Assembly: GCF_013373065.1 (NCBI RefSeq)
Contig: NZ_JABXIN010000005.1
Location: 78,616-142,615 of the forward strand
Source of the DNA: Algoriphagus sp.
Lineage (GTDB): Bacteria > Bacteroidota > Bacteroidia > Cytophagales > Cyclobacteriaceae
Length of the DNA stretch: 64,000 nt
Direction of reading: 5' to 3'
Shown in pieces: positions 35,738-44,080 of the stretch. How positions within the stretch are numbered: position 1 is the first letter of the stretch; each line of letters opens with the position of its first letter. A model generated the notes under the pieces. It was not told the DNA's origin. It did no database searches and worked only from the letters and a program-made list of their open reading frames with translations. Position numbers and translations under genes: made by a program.

Positions 35738-35935
35738 CAGTCAGGAGACTGTGTTATTTAAAGCACAAGTCAGAAGACTTGCGCTATGGGTTAAAGGGAA
35801 TCTGGTTCAAGTCTCCAGACCTGCCTTCCGTCAGGCAGGCTTGGAACATCGAATAGGCAGAATTTTGACTGCCAACCAATCCAACTAACAGTCTGAAGAC
35901 TGTATTGATTGATGCACAAGTCGGGAGACTTGCGC
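35738..35935. repeat. Right REP-palindrome array (C2-D2, A5-B3-C3-D3)
   Basis: C2 35738-35751 (CAGTCAGGAGACTG), D2 35763-35784, A5 35808-35844, B3 35856-35873, C3 35889-35902, D3 35914-35935. It continues the A-B-C-D order of the left array, so C2-D2 complete the unit that begins with A4-B2 on the other side of the transposase gene. D units read GCACAAGTC-N4-GACTTGCGC. Confidence 0.88.
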
Positions 35936-36023
35936 TAGAATGAGTAACCCCATTTCGCTAAAGGCCTATTTCCCTTTTTCAGTTTAATCTTTCAATTTTT
36001 CCTACTATTTTGTTCCTTTTTAC

Positions 36024-36030
36024 AAGGAGG
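36024..36030 (+). promoter_or_regulatory. Strong Shine-Dalgarno before smc
   Basis: AAGGAGG lies 10 bases before the smc ATG. Such a full anti-Shine-Dalgarno complement is unusual in Bacteroidota, where most genes, including the others checked in this window, lack one. Confidence 0.75.
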
Positions 36031-36040
36031 AAAAAACTAC

Positions 36041-39000
36041 ATGTTACTTAGTAAACTGGAGATCAAGGGTTTTAAGAGTTTTGGGGACCGCATGGTCATC
36101 CATTTTGATAAAGGAATCACCGGTGTGGTGGGGCCAAATGGATGCGGAAAATCCAACGTAGTCGATGCCATTCGCTGGGTTTTAGGTGAACAAAAAACCC
36201 GCATGCTGCGCTCCGACAAGATGGAAAACGTCATCTTCAACGGGACCAAAAACCGGAAGCCTTCCAACTTGGCTGAAGTTTCTCTGACTTTTGAAAATAC
36301 CAAAAACCTCCTCCCTACTGAGTACACGCATGTTACCATCACCCGGCGCTATTACCGTTCCGGTGAAAGTGAATACCAAATCAACGGCGTCACTTGCCGC
36401 TTGAAGGATATTACCAACCTCTTTATGGATACAGGGATCAACTCCAACTCCTACGCCATCATCGAACTCAAAATGATCGACGAGTTGCTGAATGATAAAA
36501 ACAACTCCCGACGCGAATTATTCGAAGAGGCAGCAGGAATCTCCAAGTTCAAAACCCGCAAAAAAGAAACCCTCCGAAAATTGGAAGACACCGACGCAGA
36601 CTTAGATCGCGTGGAAGATTTGCTTTATGAGATCGAGAAAAACCTCAAATCTCTGGAAAAGCAGGCCAGACAAGCTTCCAAATACTTTGAGATCAAAGCG
36701 GAATACAAAACGGCTAGCATCAATCTGGCCAAGAAAAGCATCGAGAAGCAAAGTCAATCCCTGCTCGATAGTAATCGGCGCATTCAGGAGGAAACGGATC
36801 GAAAAGTCCAAATCCAATCACAAATCGCGGATCAGGAAGCCCTGCTTTCTCAATTAAAGACCGAGCTGATCTCCAAGGAAAAGCTGCTCGCTTCTCGACA
36901 GCGCACCCTCAACGAGCATGTTAATAAAATCCGCTCCTTCGAATCAGAAAAGAAAATCAAAAACGAACGCCTCCGTTTCTTAGAAGACCGCTCCCAAAAG
37001 TTGCGCGAACAAATCGATGCAGATCGCAAATCAAATGACCGCGCAGGTTTCTCCATTCGTTCCCTGCAACAGGAGCTCGAATCTGCCGAAAAAATGCTGG
37101 CAGAAAAAGAACACATCGTTGCAGAACTCCGGGAAGCCTATGACTCCCAAAAGTTAATCCAAACGGAAAAGCAGCACCAGCAAAAAAGCCTTCAAGCGCG
37201 CTATGAGCAGTTGAAAGAACGGGTATATCAGCTCAATAAGGATTTGGAGATCAAACAAATCCAGCTTTCTACCCTTAAGCAGGAATTGGAGCGGACATCC
37301 ACGGATGATTCCAATCAGGAAGCTTCCTTGGTGGACTTCGAAGCCAAAATGATGGACCTCTCCCGAGAACTCGATCAGGAAAACAAGGAATTTGAGGTTT
37401 TGAAAAGCAAACAGGAAGACCTGGATCAAAAGATGGAAGAGTCTTCCCGCGTGATCGAAATGATCCGGGAAGAACTGACCACGACTTCCCGCAAGCTGGA
37501 TTCCAAACAAAACGAGTTTAATCTCACCAAATCCTTGGTAGAAAATCTGGAAGGTTTCCCCGAAGCCATCAAATTCCTTAAGAAAAACTCCACCTGGGCC
37601 AAGGATGTACCTCTCCTCTCCGATCTCCTGACAACGGACGAACAGTACCGCGTGACCATTGAGAATTACCTAGAGGGCTACATGAATTATTATGTGGTAG
37701 ATACCGAAGCCCAGGCCATCGCCGCCATCCAATTACTCTCGGATGCTTCTCGAGGCAAGGCCAATTTCTTTGTCTTGGAGCATTTTGAGCGCTTCAAGCC
37801 CAGCCCAACCAAGCTATTTTCCAATGCCATCGCGGCCACAGAAATCATCGAATTCGATGTCAAATACAGTCGCTTGATCAATTTTATCCTGGACAATGTC
37901 TACATCGTGCAGGGGGAATACAAGGATTTCCCAACGGATTCGGAAGCCATTTTCATTGCCGAAAGCGGCAAATACACCAAGCGGAAGTTTTCCCTTTCCG
38001 GGGGTTCGGTAGGTCTCTTCGAAGGAAAGCGTATCGGCCGGGCCAAAAACCTGGAAAAGCTGGACAAGGAAATCAAAGACCTCAATAAAAAGGTTTCCGC
38101 TACCCGCGCCAATCTGGACCAAAAGCTTTCCGAGCTCTCCAAGCTGAAGGAAATTTCCTTCAAAAAGCAACTGGAAGAAAAGCAGGCTCAACTCAACGAG
38201 CTCAACCAATCCTATGTATCGGTTCGCACCAAAAAGGAACAGCTCGCCGAACTTCTTTCCTCCAATGCCAACAAGCGGGAGGATATTCTGGATCGCATCT
38301 CCGAACTGGAAGAGAGCCTGACCGACATTCAACCGGCCTTGCTGGAGGAGCGGGCAGAGTTTGAATCCCTGGCCCAAGACCTGGACATCCTCACCGAGGA
38401 AGTGGAAAAGGAATCCCAGGTACTTTCCGAAAAGTCCCAGGCCTACAATCAGGAAAACATTCTCTACCATCAACAACTCAACCGCGTCAATAGCCTGAAT
38501 CAGGAAATTGAATTCAAGCAAAATGCCTACGATTCCTCCAAGGAGCGCATCGAGAAATCCCAACAGGAACTCGGACAGCTCGACTCCGAGATCAAAAGCC
38601 TACTCGAAAACAACGAGGTCAAGGATGAGGAACTGATCGAGTTGTATGCTGAAAAAGAAGGCATCGAACAGGGCGTGACTGAGGCAGAAAAGGATTACTA
38701 CGGCAGCAGGGGACTCATCGATGAGACCGATCAAAAAATCCGCAGCCTGCAAAAAGCCAAGGAAGGGCATGATATTCTCCTACAGGAGCTGCAGCAAGGA
38801 ATCAACGAGATCAAGCTGAAAATGACCTCCATGAAGGAGCGCCTCAGCGTTGAATTCGAACTGGACTTGGATCAACTGATGCAGGAAAATCCAGCCCTGG
38901 ATGCCGAATTTGCAGACTTTTCCGAAGAGAATCTCCGCAACTTGGTGCAAAAACAAAAGGACAAACTGGAAAAGATGGGTCCGATCAACCCCATGGCCAT

Positions 39001-39580
39001 GGAGGCCTACGACGAGATCAAGGAGCGCCATACCTTTATCCAAGGGCAAAAGGAAGACCTAGTCAAGGCCAAGGAATCCCTGCTTACCACCATTTCCGAG
39101 ATCGATCAAGTCGCCAAGGAGACCTTCTTGGATGCCTTCGGCAAAATCAAGGACAACTTCGTCAAGGTCTTCCGGTCCCTCTTTACCGAGCAGGACGACT
39201 GCGATATCAAGCTCACTGATCCGGACAATCCCCTGGAGTCCAGCATCGAAATCATGGCCAAGCCCAAGGGCAAGCGTCCCCTGACTATCAATCAGCTTAG
39301 CGGTGGGGAAAAAACCCTGACGGCCACTTCCCTCCTCTTTTCCATCTACCTGCTGAAGCCGGCGCCTTTCTGTATCTTCGATGAGGTGGACGCCCCGCTG
39401 GACGATGCCAACATCGACAAGTTCAATCAGATCATCCACCGCTTCAGCGAGGAGAGCCAGTTTATCATCGTGACCCACAACAAGCGCACCATGGCCAGCA
39501 CTGATATCATCTACGGCATCACCATGATCGAAGCAGGGGTTTCAAGAGTGGTTCCAGTGGATTTAAGGGAGTTGGCTTGA
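36041..39580 (+). CDS. smc: Chromosome segregation protein SMC
   Basis: A 1179-residue full-length SMC ATPase. Walker A GPNGCGKS is at 31-38. Long coiled coils (about 165-500 and 680-1010) flank a hinge at about 505-665 (GFPEAIKFLKKN, ENYLEGYMNYYVVDTEAQAI). The signature LSGGEKTLTATSLLFSIYL and Walker B FCIFDEVDAPLDDANID form the C-terminal half-head. It compacts and segregates chromosomes as a dimer with ScpA/ScpB, which are not in the window. GC rises along the gene: a hand count gives 25/60 in 36061-36120 and 31/60 in 39061-39120. Start fixed by a strong Shine-Dalgarno. Confidence 0.97.
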   Translation: MLLSKLEIKGFKSFGDRMVIHFDKGITGVVGPNGCGKSNVVDAIRWVLGEQKTRMLRSDKMENVIFNGTKNRKPSNLAEVSLTFENTKNLLPTEYTHVTITRRYYRSGESEYQINGVTCRLKDITNLFMDTGINSNSYAIIELKMIDELLNDKNNSRRELFEEAAGISKFKTRKKETLRKLEDTDADLDRVEDLLYEIEKNLKSLEKQARQASKYFEIKAEYKTASINLAKKSIEKQSQSLLDSNRRIQEETDRKVQIQSQIADQEALLSQLKTELISKEKLLASRQRTLNEHVNKIRSFESEKKIKNERLRFLEDRSQKLREQIDADRKSNDRAGFSIRSLQQELESAEKMLAEKEHIVAELREAYDSQKLIQTEKQHQQKSLQARYEQLKERVYQLNKDLEIKQIQLSTLKQELERTSTDDSNQEASLVDFEAKMMDLSRELDQENKEFEVLKSKQEDLDQKMEESSRVIEMIREELTTTSRKLDSKQNEFNLTKSLVENLEGFPEAIKFLKKNSTWAKDVPLLSDLLTTDEQYRVTIENYLEGYMNYYVVDTEAQAIAAIQLLSDASRGKANFFVLEHFERFKPSPTKLFSNAIAATEIIEFDVKYSRLINFILDNVYIVQGEYKDFPTDSEAIFIAESGKYTKRKFSLSGGSVGLFEGKRIGRAKNLEKLDKEIKDLNKKVSATRANLDQKLSELSKLKEISFKKQLEEKQAQLNELNQSYVSVRTKKEQLAELLSSNANKREDILDRISELEESLTDIQPALLEERAEFESLAQDLDILTEEVEKESQVLSEKSQAYNQENILYHQQLNRVNSLNQEIEFKQNAYDSSKERIEKSQQELGQLDSEIKSLLENNEVKDEELIELYAEKEGIEQGVTEAEKDYYGSRGLIDETDQKIRSLQKAKEGHDILLQELQQGINEIKLKMTSMKERLSVEFELDLDQLMQENPALDAEFADFSEENLRNLVQKQKDKLEKMGPINPMAMEAYDEIKERHTFIQGQKEDLVKAKESLLTTISEIDQVAKETFLDAFGKIKDNFVKVFRSLFTEQDDCDIKLTDPDNPLESSIEIMAKPKGKRPLTINQLSGGEKTLTATSLLFSIYLLKPAPFCIFDEVDAPLDDANIDKFNQIIHRFSEESQFIIVTHNKRTMASTDIIYGITMIEAGVSRVVPVDLRELA

Positions 39581-39602
39581 AAAAACTAATTGATTATTTT
39601 TG
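39572..39602 (+). promoter_or_regulatory. Promoter at the smc end, driving the nuclease-helicase gene
   Basis: TTG (39572-39574) and TATTTTTG (39595-39602) are separated by 20 bases, matching the Bacteroidota consensus. The -33 box overlaps the last smc codons. Transcription would start near 39608, 18 bases before the ATG at 39626. Confidence 0.65.
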
Positions 39603-39625
39603 ATTTTGAATTGAATTTTTAATGA

Positions 39626-41605
39626 ATGCTTAATTTTTATTACAGTGATTCAATAAATCTTTTTCTAGAAAAAAGTATTGAATCTATCATTGGTGAAATA
39701 GCTATAACAAATCAATTTGGAAATAACCAGAATGAAGTTTTTGCCTGGGAAAACCAGATCAAAATTCTTAAAGAGGCATTAGGAGGTAAAGATGGCCTTT
39801 TATACTTTGAGTTTTCAGTTCCAAGAATGGGAAAGAGAATTGATTGCCTCCTCATTATTCAAAACATCGTATTTATTCTTGAATTCAAAGTTGGGGAAAA
39901 AGAATTCCATACTCATAATATTGAACAGGTATGGGATTATGCACTTGATTTAAAAAGTTTTCATCAACCAAGTCATGATTCTATTTTGATTCCAATACTT
40001 ATCGCAACTAATGCTAAAAATTCAATAATTGAATTTAAAACTACCTCTCATAATGACTTTCTATTTAAACCCATTAAAACAAATGCAAGTGACCTTAAAA
40101 TTGCAATCGAAAAAGCTTTAGATTCTTTTGGGGACCTCGAAAGGAAAATAGGTAATTCCTATGCAAAGGGAAGTTACCAACCCGTTCCTACAATTATTGA
40201 AGCAGCGGTTAGTTTATACAAAAATCATACTGTTGAAGAAATAACAAAAAGTGATTCGGATGCAAAAAACCTAAATCGAACTACGAATTACATTTCAGAA
40301 CAAATCAGATTTGCCAAATCCTTTGGAAAAAAGATAATTTGTTTTGTAACTGGTGTCCCTGGTGCTGGTAAAACTCTAGTTGGATTAAAGGTAGCGACTG
40401 ACCATTTGGATAAAGAACTTGGGGATTCTAGTGTTTATTTATCTGGAAATGGTCCATTAGTTGCTGTTTTACAAGAAGCCCTGGCAAGAGATAAAGTAGA
40501 GCAAGAAAGATCCAAAGGAAATCGAATCACGAAGAATGAGGCATTAAAAGGTGTAAAATCATTTATACAAATAATACACCACTACAGAGACGAATACCTT
40601 CGTGATAAATCAGCTCCATACGACCATGTAGCTATTTTTGATGAAGCCCAACGAGCTTGGACAAAAGACCAAACAATAAATTTCATGGTAAGGAAGAAAG
40701 GGATATTAGGCTTTGATTCCTCAGAACCTGAATTCCTTATTTCTTGCTTAGACAGACATAAAGATTGGGCAGTAATTGTTTGCCTAGTGGGAGGAGGACA
40801 GGAAATTAACACAGGGGAAGCAGGAATTTCTGAATGGATAACAGCAATTAAGACTAAATTTCGAGATTGGGAAACTCATATTTCTCCTCACCTTTTTGAT
40901 TCAGAGTATAATGCCATGGATTCAATTCTTGATCTAAAAAATGAATGCAAGGTAGTTTTTAATCCCGATCTCCATCTAGGTGTTTCTATGCGATCAATTA
41001 GAGCAGAAAAACTTTCTCTTTTTGTAAAGCAATTATTGGATTTAAAGAAAGAAGAATCAAAACAAACTTTGGAAAGTTTTCAAGAACAATATCCAATTGT
41101 TATAACAAGATCAATTGAATCTGCAAAAACTTGGTTAAAGGAAAAAGCGAGAGGTTCTGAAAGATATGGTATTGTTGTGTCCTCCCAAGCATATAGATTA
41201 AAGCCACTTGCAATTGATGTAAGATCACCAATAAATCCTGTTCATTGGTTTCTTAATGGGAAAGATGACATAAGATCATCCTATTTTTTAGAGGATGTTG
41301 CTACTGAATTCCAAGTCCAAGGATTAGAACTTGATTGGGCATGCGTGACTTGGGATGGAGATTTGAGATACTCAGATTCCGGATGGAAAACATTTTCATT
41401 TAAAGGAAATAAATGGCAAAAAATCAATAAAGAAGAAAGACAAAAGTATCTAATCAATGCTTATCGAGTGCTTTTAACTCGAGCTAGGAAAGGAATGGTA
41501 CTGGTAGTCCCTGAAGGTAATCCAGAAGATCACTCAAGGTTGCCCGAATTTTATGATAAAACATTTGAATATTTTAAGTCTATGGGATTACGAACTATAA
41601 GTTAA
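39626..41605 (+). CDS. PD-(D/E)XK nuclease fused to DUF2075 SF1-like helicase
   Basis: A 659-residue protein. The N-terminal part (about 1-165) looks like a restriction-type nuclease fold: D73 in KRIDCLL and E86/K88 in FILEFKVG. The rest is a DUF2075 P-loop helicase: Walker A GVPGAGKT (243-250), Walker B IFDEAQRAW (about 337-345), and late SF1 motifs TEFQVQGLELDWACV and YRVLLTRARKG. Such fusions occur as solitary genes or in defence islands. The composition is AT-rich: a hand count gives 18/60 GC in 39961-40020 against 31/60 near the smc end. It has its own promoter. Function is inferred as DNA/RNA processing, possibly anti-phage. Confidence 0.8.
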   Translation: MLNFYYSDSINLFLEKSIESIIGEIAITNQFGNNQNEVFAWENQIKILKEALGGKDGLLYFEFSVPRMGKRIDCLLIIQNIVFILEFKVGEKEFHTHNIEQVWDYALDLKSFHQPSHDSILIPILIATNAKNSIIEFKTTSHNDFLFKPIKTNASDLKIAIEKALDSFGDLERKIGNSYAKGSYQPVPTIIEAAVSLYKNHTVEEITKSDSDAKNLNRTTNYISEQIRFAKSFGKKIICFVTGVPGAGKTLVGLKVATDHLDKELGDSSVYLSGNGPLVAVLQEALARDKVEQERSKGNRITKNEALKGVKSFIQIIHHYRDEYLRDKSAPYDHVAIFDEAQRAWTKDQTINFMVRKKGILGFDSSEPEFLISCLDRHKDWAVIVCLVGGGQEINTGEAGISEWITAIKTKFRDWETHISPHLFDSEYNAMDSILDLKNECKVVFNPDLHLGVSMRSIRAEKLSLFVKQLLDLKKEESKQTLESFQEQYPIVITRSIESAKTWLKEKARGSERYGIVVSSQAYRLKPLAIDVRSPINPVHWFLNGKDDIRSSYFLEDVATEFQVQGLELDWACVTWDGDLRYSDSGWKTFSFKGNKWQKINKEERQKYLINAYRVLLTRARKGMVLVVPEGNPEDHSRLPEFYDKTFEYFKSMGLRTIS

Positions 41606-41756
41606 CTAATATCACGGCGCTTATTTATTAGGAAATGCTTCCTTCTGCTAATTATAAATTACCAATAACATTTTATATCCCTATGAAATTTAATTTCCTT
41701 TAAAGCTAAACTCATTCTTTTCTATATATAACTTTTAACCACAAACTAATTACGTT

Positions 41757-42377
41757 ATGGCAACATGTATTATTTGCGGTGAGTACACCAAGTTTACCGG
41801 AGGCCTTTGTATTTCCTGCTATTCCAAAAAGAATGAAACTCATAGAGCAGAAGAAAATGATAATCTAGAAGTCGAGCCAAAATCAGGTCTTCCAGAAGAC
41901 CAAAAGCGGTATAGGTATAACATGATCAAAGGGCGAATTGCTGAGACATTAATTCAAGAATTATTTTTGAGTTTGAATTTCAATGTATTTCGATTTGGGA
42001 TGGAAAATACCATTCCTGGAATTATGGAATTACTAAAAGGAGTTCGGACAGATGTAGCTCATGAAATCCGCCGAATGCCAGACTTTGTCATGCAAAATCC
42101 TGTTAATAAGGAAGTCTATTTTATTGAAGTGAAGTTTCGAGCTAATGGTACATTTACTAAAAATGACCTTCCCAAGAATTATCCTTATGCAAACGCCTAC
42201 ATTATTTTGGTGTCCAAAAAACATATTAAATGTATAACTGTACCGGAATTGATGGATGGAAAGGAAATCAATCCGGAATCAAAAAATTACTTGGTATCAA
42301 GAAAAGAATTTGATTTAGATAAGGAGGTAATCATTGAATTCTGTAAGTTCGCAACCCAATTTTTTGAAAGCGTTTAG
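41757..42377 (+). CDS. Zinc-ribbon PD-(D/E)XK nuclease-like protein
   Basis: A 206-residue protein. The N-terminus has paired CxxC motifs (C4/C7 and C18/C21: CIICGEY...GGLCISCYSK), a zinc ribbon. After an acidic linker comes a nuclease-like core: GRIAETLIQELF (E63), MPDFVM (D109) and FIEVKFRANG (E124, K126), the E-D-ExK pattern of Holliday-junction-resolvase/Mrr-like folds. No named family was recognised. It lies 151 bases after the nuclease-helicase gene on the same strand and shares its AT-rich character, so joint function is plausible but unproven. DNA or RNA binding by the ribbon is inferred. Confidence 0.65.
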   Translation: MATCIICGEYTKFTGGLCISCYSKKNETHRAEENDNLEVEPKSGLPEDQKRYRYNMIKGRIAETLIQELFLSLNFNVFRFGMENTIPGIMELLKGVRTDVAHEIRRMPDFVMQNPVNKEVYFIEVKFRANGTFTKNDLPKNYPYANAYIILVSKKHIKCITVPELMDGKEINPESKNYLVSRKEFDLDKEVIIEFCKFATQFFESV

Positions 42378-42690
42378 ATAAAAAGAATAAGTTATTTTCT
42401 CAACTAAGAAAAAATTGTATCTTTTCTCATATCATAAATAATAGAGTATCGAATTATTTGTCAAAGCTTCCCAAGTACCCTCTCCCACTTCAGAAGCCTA
42501 TTTCACATCTTCATTACGCTGGCATTCGGATTCATTTTCCGAATGGTAATTTAAGGGCCAGCGCTGGAATAAATAATAAACTCATAGCCTTTGGATTAAA
42601 AACCAGGGCTATAAGATTGTGTCGTACCTACGGTAATGGTTGATGGAAAGAAATACCTTTATAATGGAAGGTTTTTTGTAAACAGTAAAT

Positions 42691-42737
42691 CGTAAAAAGT
42701 AAGTAGTACTACTTACCACTTACTTTTTACTACTTAC
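42691..42737. repeat. Dispersed repeat Z1
   Basis: GTAAAAAGTAAGT (42692-42704) and ACTTACTTTTTAC (42718-42730) form a perfect 13-bp inverted repeat. A related, degenerate copy (Z2) lies at 45131-45186. Both precede a Y element. Confidence 0.7.
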
Positions 42738-42755
42738 AAACCCCATGGCATGATT

Positions 42756-42824
42756 GCGTACCTCCGGCACGAGGAAAATTTCGATTTGCCGATTACTACC
42801 CAGATTACGTGCCTAGCGGCACTT
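42756..42824. repeat. Dispersed two-hairpin repeat Y0
   Basis: GCGTACCTCCGGCACG hairpin, AT-rich spacer ending CTACCCAGATTAC, then GTGCC-TAGC-GGCAC. One of five Y copies in the window. Confidence 0.8.
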
Positions 42825-42966
42825 AGCAAGAATCGACAGCATCTCTTGGAAATTTTTTTGCTCAAGTTCAAAGTAGACCGGTACGATTGAATAGCTATAA
42901 GCCTCTATAAACCAATAGTATACTCGAAAAAAATATGTAAATTATTAAATCAAAAGCTGTAAAACC

Positions 42967-43380
42967 ATGAGATCACTTAGCCCCATTCTAGCATTTTTTT
43001 GGCTAATCTTTTCTTGTCAAACGTATAAGCCAATTGCATCGGAAAACCTTCCAGAAACTACAGCAGAAAATCATTCAGAACTTATCGAACAATACCTCAG
43101 CTTGTTAGAAAAAGATGCTGATATAAAAATTTCAACCAAATCAGGACGGGAACTAGAACTAACCTACGAATCACATACATCGGATACCTTGTATGCAAAA
43201 TTTAATATGCCTAAAAATAAATTCCCTACTAAAATTGCCCTACAGGAAATTGATGAGTTAAAAGTATCAAAACCAGATATTCCACTTACAATTCTTCTTT
43301 CAGGTCTTACTGCACTTGGAATTTACATTATGATTGACACGGCGATTTCAAATATGAATTTTGGAGGGTTTTCCTTTTGA
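42967..43380 (+). CDS. Hypothetical lipoprotein
   Basis: A 137-residue protein with a lipoprotein signal (MRSLSPILAFFWLIFSCQTY, lipid Cys at about 17). The middle region (KISTKSGRELELTYESHTSD, then LYAKFNMPKNKFPTKIALQE) resembles small beta-rich domains, and a C-terminal hydrophobic stretch (TILLSGLTALGIYIMIDTAI) could be a membrane helix. No family was recognised. It stands alone between a repeat cluster and a convergent lipoprotein gene. Coding is supported by the signal peptide and amino-acid composition only. Confidence 0.6.
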   Translation: MRSLSPILAFFWLIFSCQTYKPIASENLPETTAENHSELIEQYLSLLEKDADIKISTKSGRELELTYESHTSDTLYAKFNMPKNKFPTKIALQEIDELKVSKPDIPLTILLSGLTALGIYIMIDTAISNMNFGGFSF

Positions 43381-43468
43381 GTTTCTTCTAAATGGATTAT
43401 TCCCAGCTTTTTTGAAAAAATTAAACTATAAAGCATCTGATTAATTCCTCAAAAACGATCTCTTTTGC

Positions 43469-44080
43469 CTATCGAAGTTGGTAACCTGTCAACGTATGAA
43501 CCCGATCAGAATCACTCTTGGTAACCACTCCATTTTGATCAATCGTATAGAATAGTTCTCGTTTTTCAGAAATCCCAACCCCCTTTTGAAATGTATAAAT
43601 CCTTACCCTACTTTGGGAGAGATCATAAGCTAAAGAGTCCTTTGCAATAAGGTATTCCTGACCATTAATTACTTTTTTCCCACCCATTATCCAATGCCAA
43701 GCAGGGATATTGTCTTCTCTGTGATACAAAAGAAACCATTCTGAAGGCTTTTCTTTGATATATCGAGTCGTTAAAAACTCCCCTACTACATTGTAGATAT
43801 TTGTATCACCACCTATGTACATAATCCAATACCCACCAAAATGGGGAGAATCACTCTCTTTATCAATACGACCGTCTCCCACAGTCCAAGTTTCATGGTG
43901 GGTACTTGTAACCTCCCCATTATCTTTGACCATATTCACCTCATAGTTCCAAGAATTATTTCTCATAATCGGAAAATAATGAATGGCCATTTCGGGCCGT
44001 TGAGGCTCTTCATCCTCACAAGAGGAAAATCCAATGATCAATAAAAGAAAAGTCAAACCAATCATTACCTTTAAAATCAT
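43469..44080 (-). CDS. Hypothetical lipoprotein
   Basis: About 203 residues when started at MILKVMIGLTFLLLIIGFSS (44080); an ATG seven codons upstream (44101) is also possible but would add charged residues before the signal. The lipobox Cys follows (GFSSCEDEE). The mature part has YFPIMRNNSWNYEVN, WTVGDGRIDKE and GISEKRELFYTIDQNGV, a pattern seen in small Bacteroidota surface lipoproteins. No family was assigned. It is unaccompanied by other genes of its strand. Confidence 0.6.
   Translation of the reverse strand: MILKVMIGLTFLLLIIGFSSCEDEEPQRPEMAIHYFPIMRNNSWNYEVNMVKDNGEVTSTHHETWTVGDGRIDKESDSPHFGGYWIMYIGGDTNIYNVVGEFLTTRYIKEKPSEWFLLYHREDNIPAWHWIMGGKKVINGQEYLIAKDSLAYDLSQSRVRIYTFQKGVGISEKRELFYTIDQNGVVTKSDSDRVHTLTGYQLR

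Larger units (their letters stand above)
42378..42966. other. Non-coding repeat interval
   Basis: No supported gene. It holds repeat Z1 (42691-42737), repeat Y0 (42756-42824) and a CGTACCTACGG fragment near 42623. Short open frames here lack start context and coding character. Confidence 0.6.

Noticed and set aside
34818..35840. GGTTCAAGTCTCC in the array resembles a tRNA T-arm
   Set aside because: No acceptor stem, D-arm or anticodon arm can be built around it; the sequence is explained by the A palindromes.
34822..35935. CRISPR array
   Set aside because: Units are palindromes of several classes with short conserved spacers, not identical repeats with unique spacers, and no cas genes are present.
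37814..38563. 249-residue minus-strand open frame inside smc
   Set aside because: Antisense shadow of the coiled-coil codons; the smc frame is continuous and fully family-like.
42458..42643. 61-residue open frame in the repeat interval
   Set aside because: Composed partly of repeat sequence; no start signal or conserved features.
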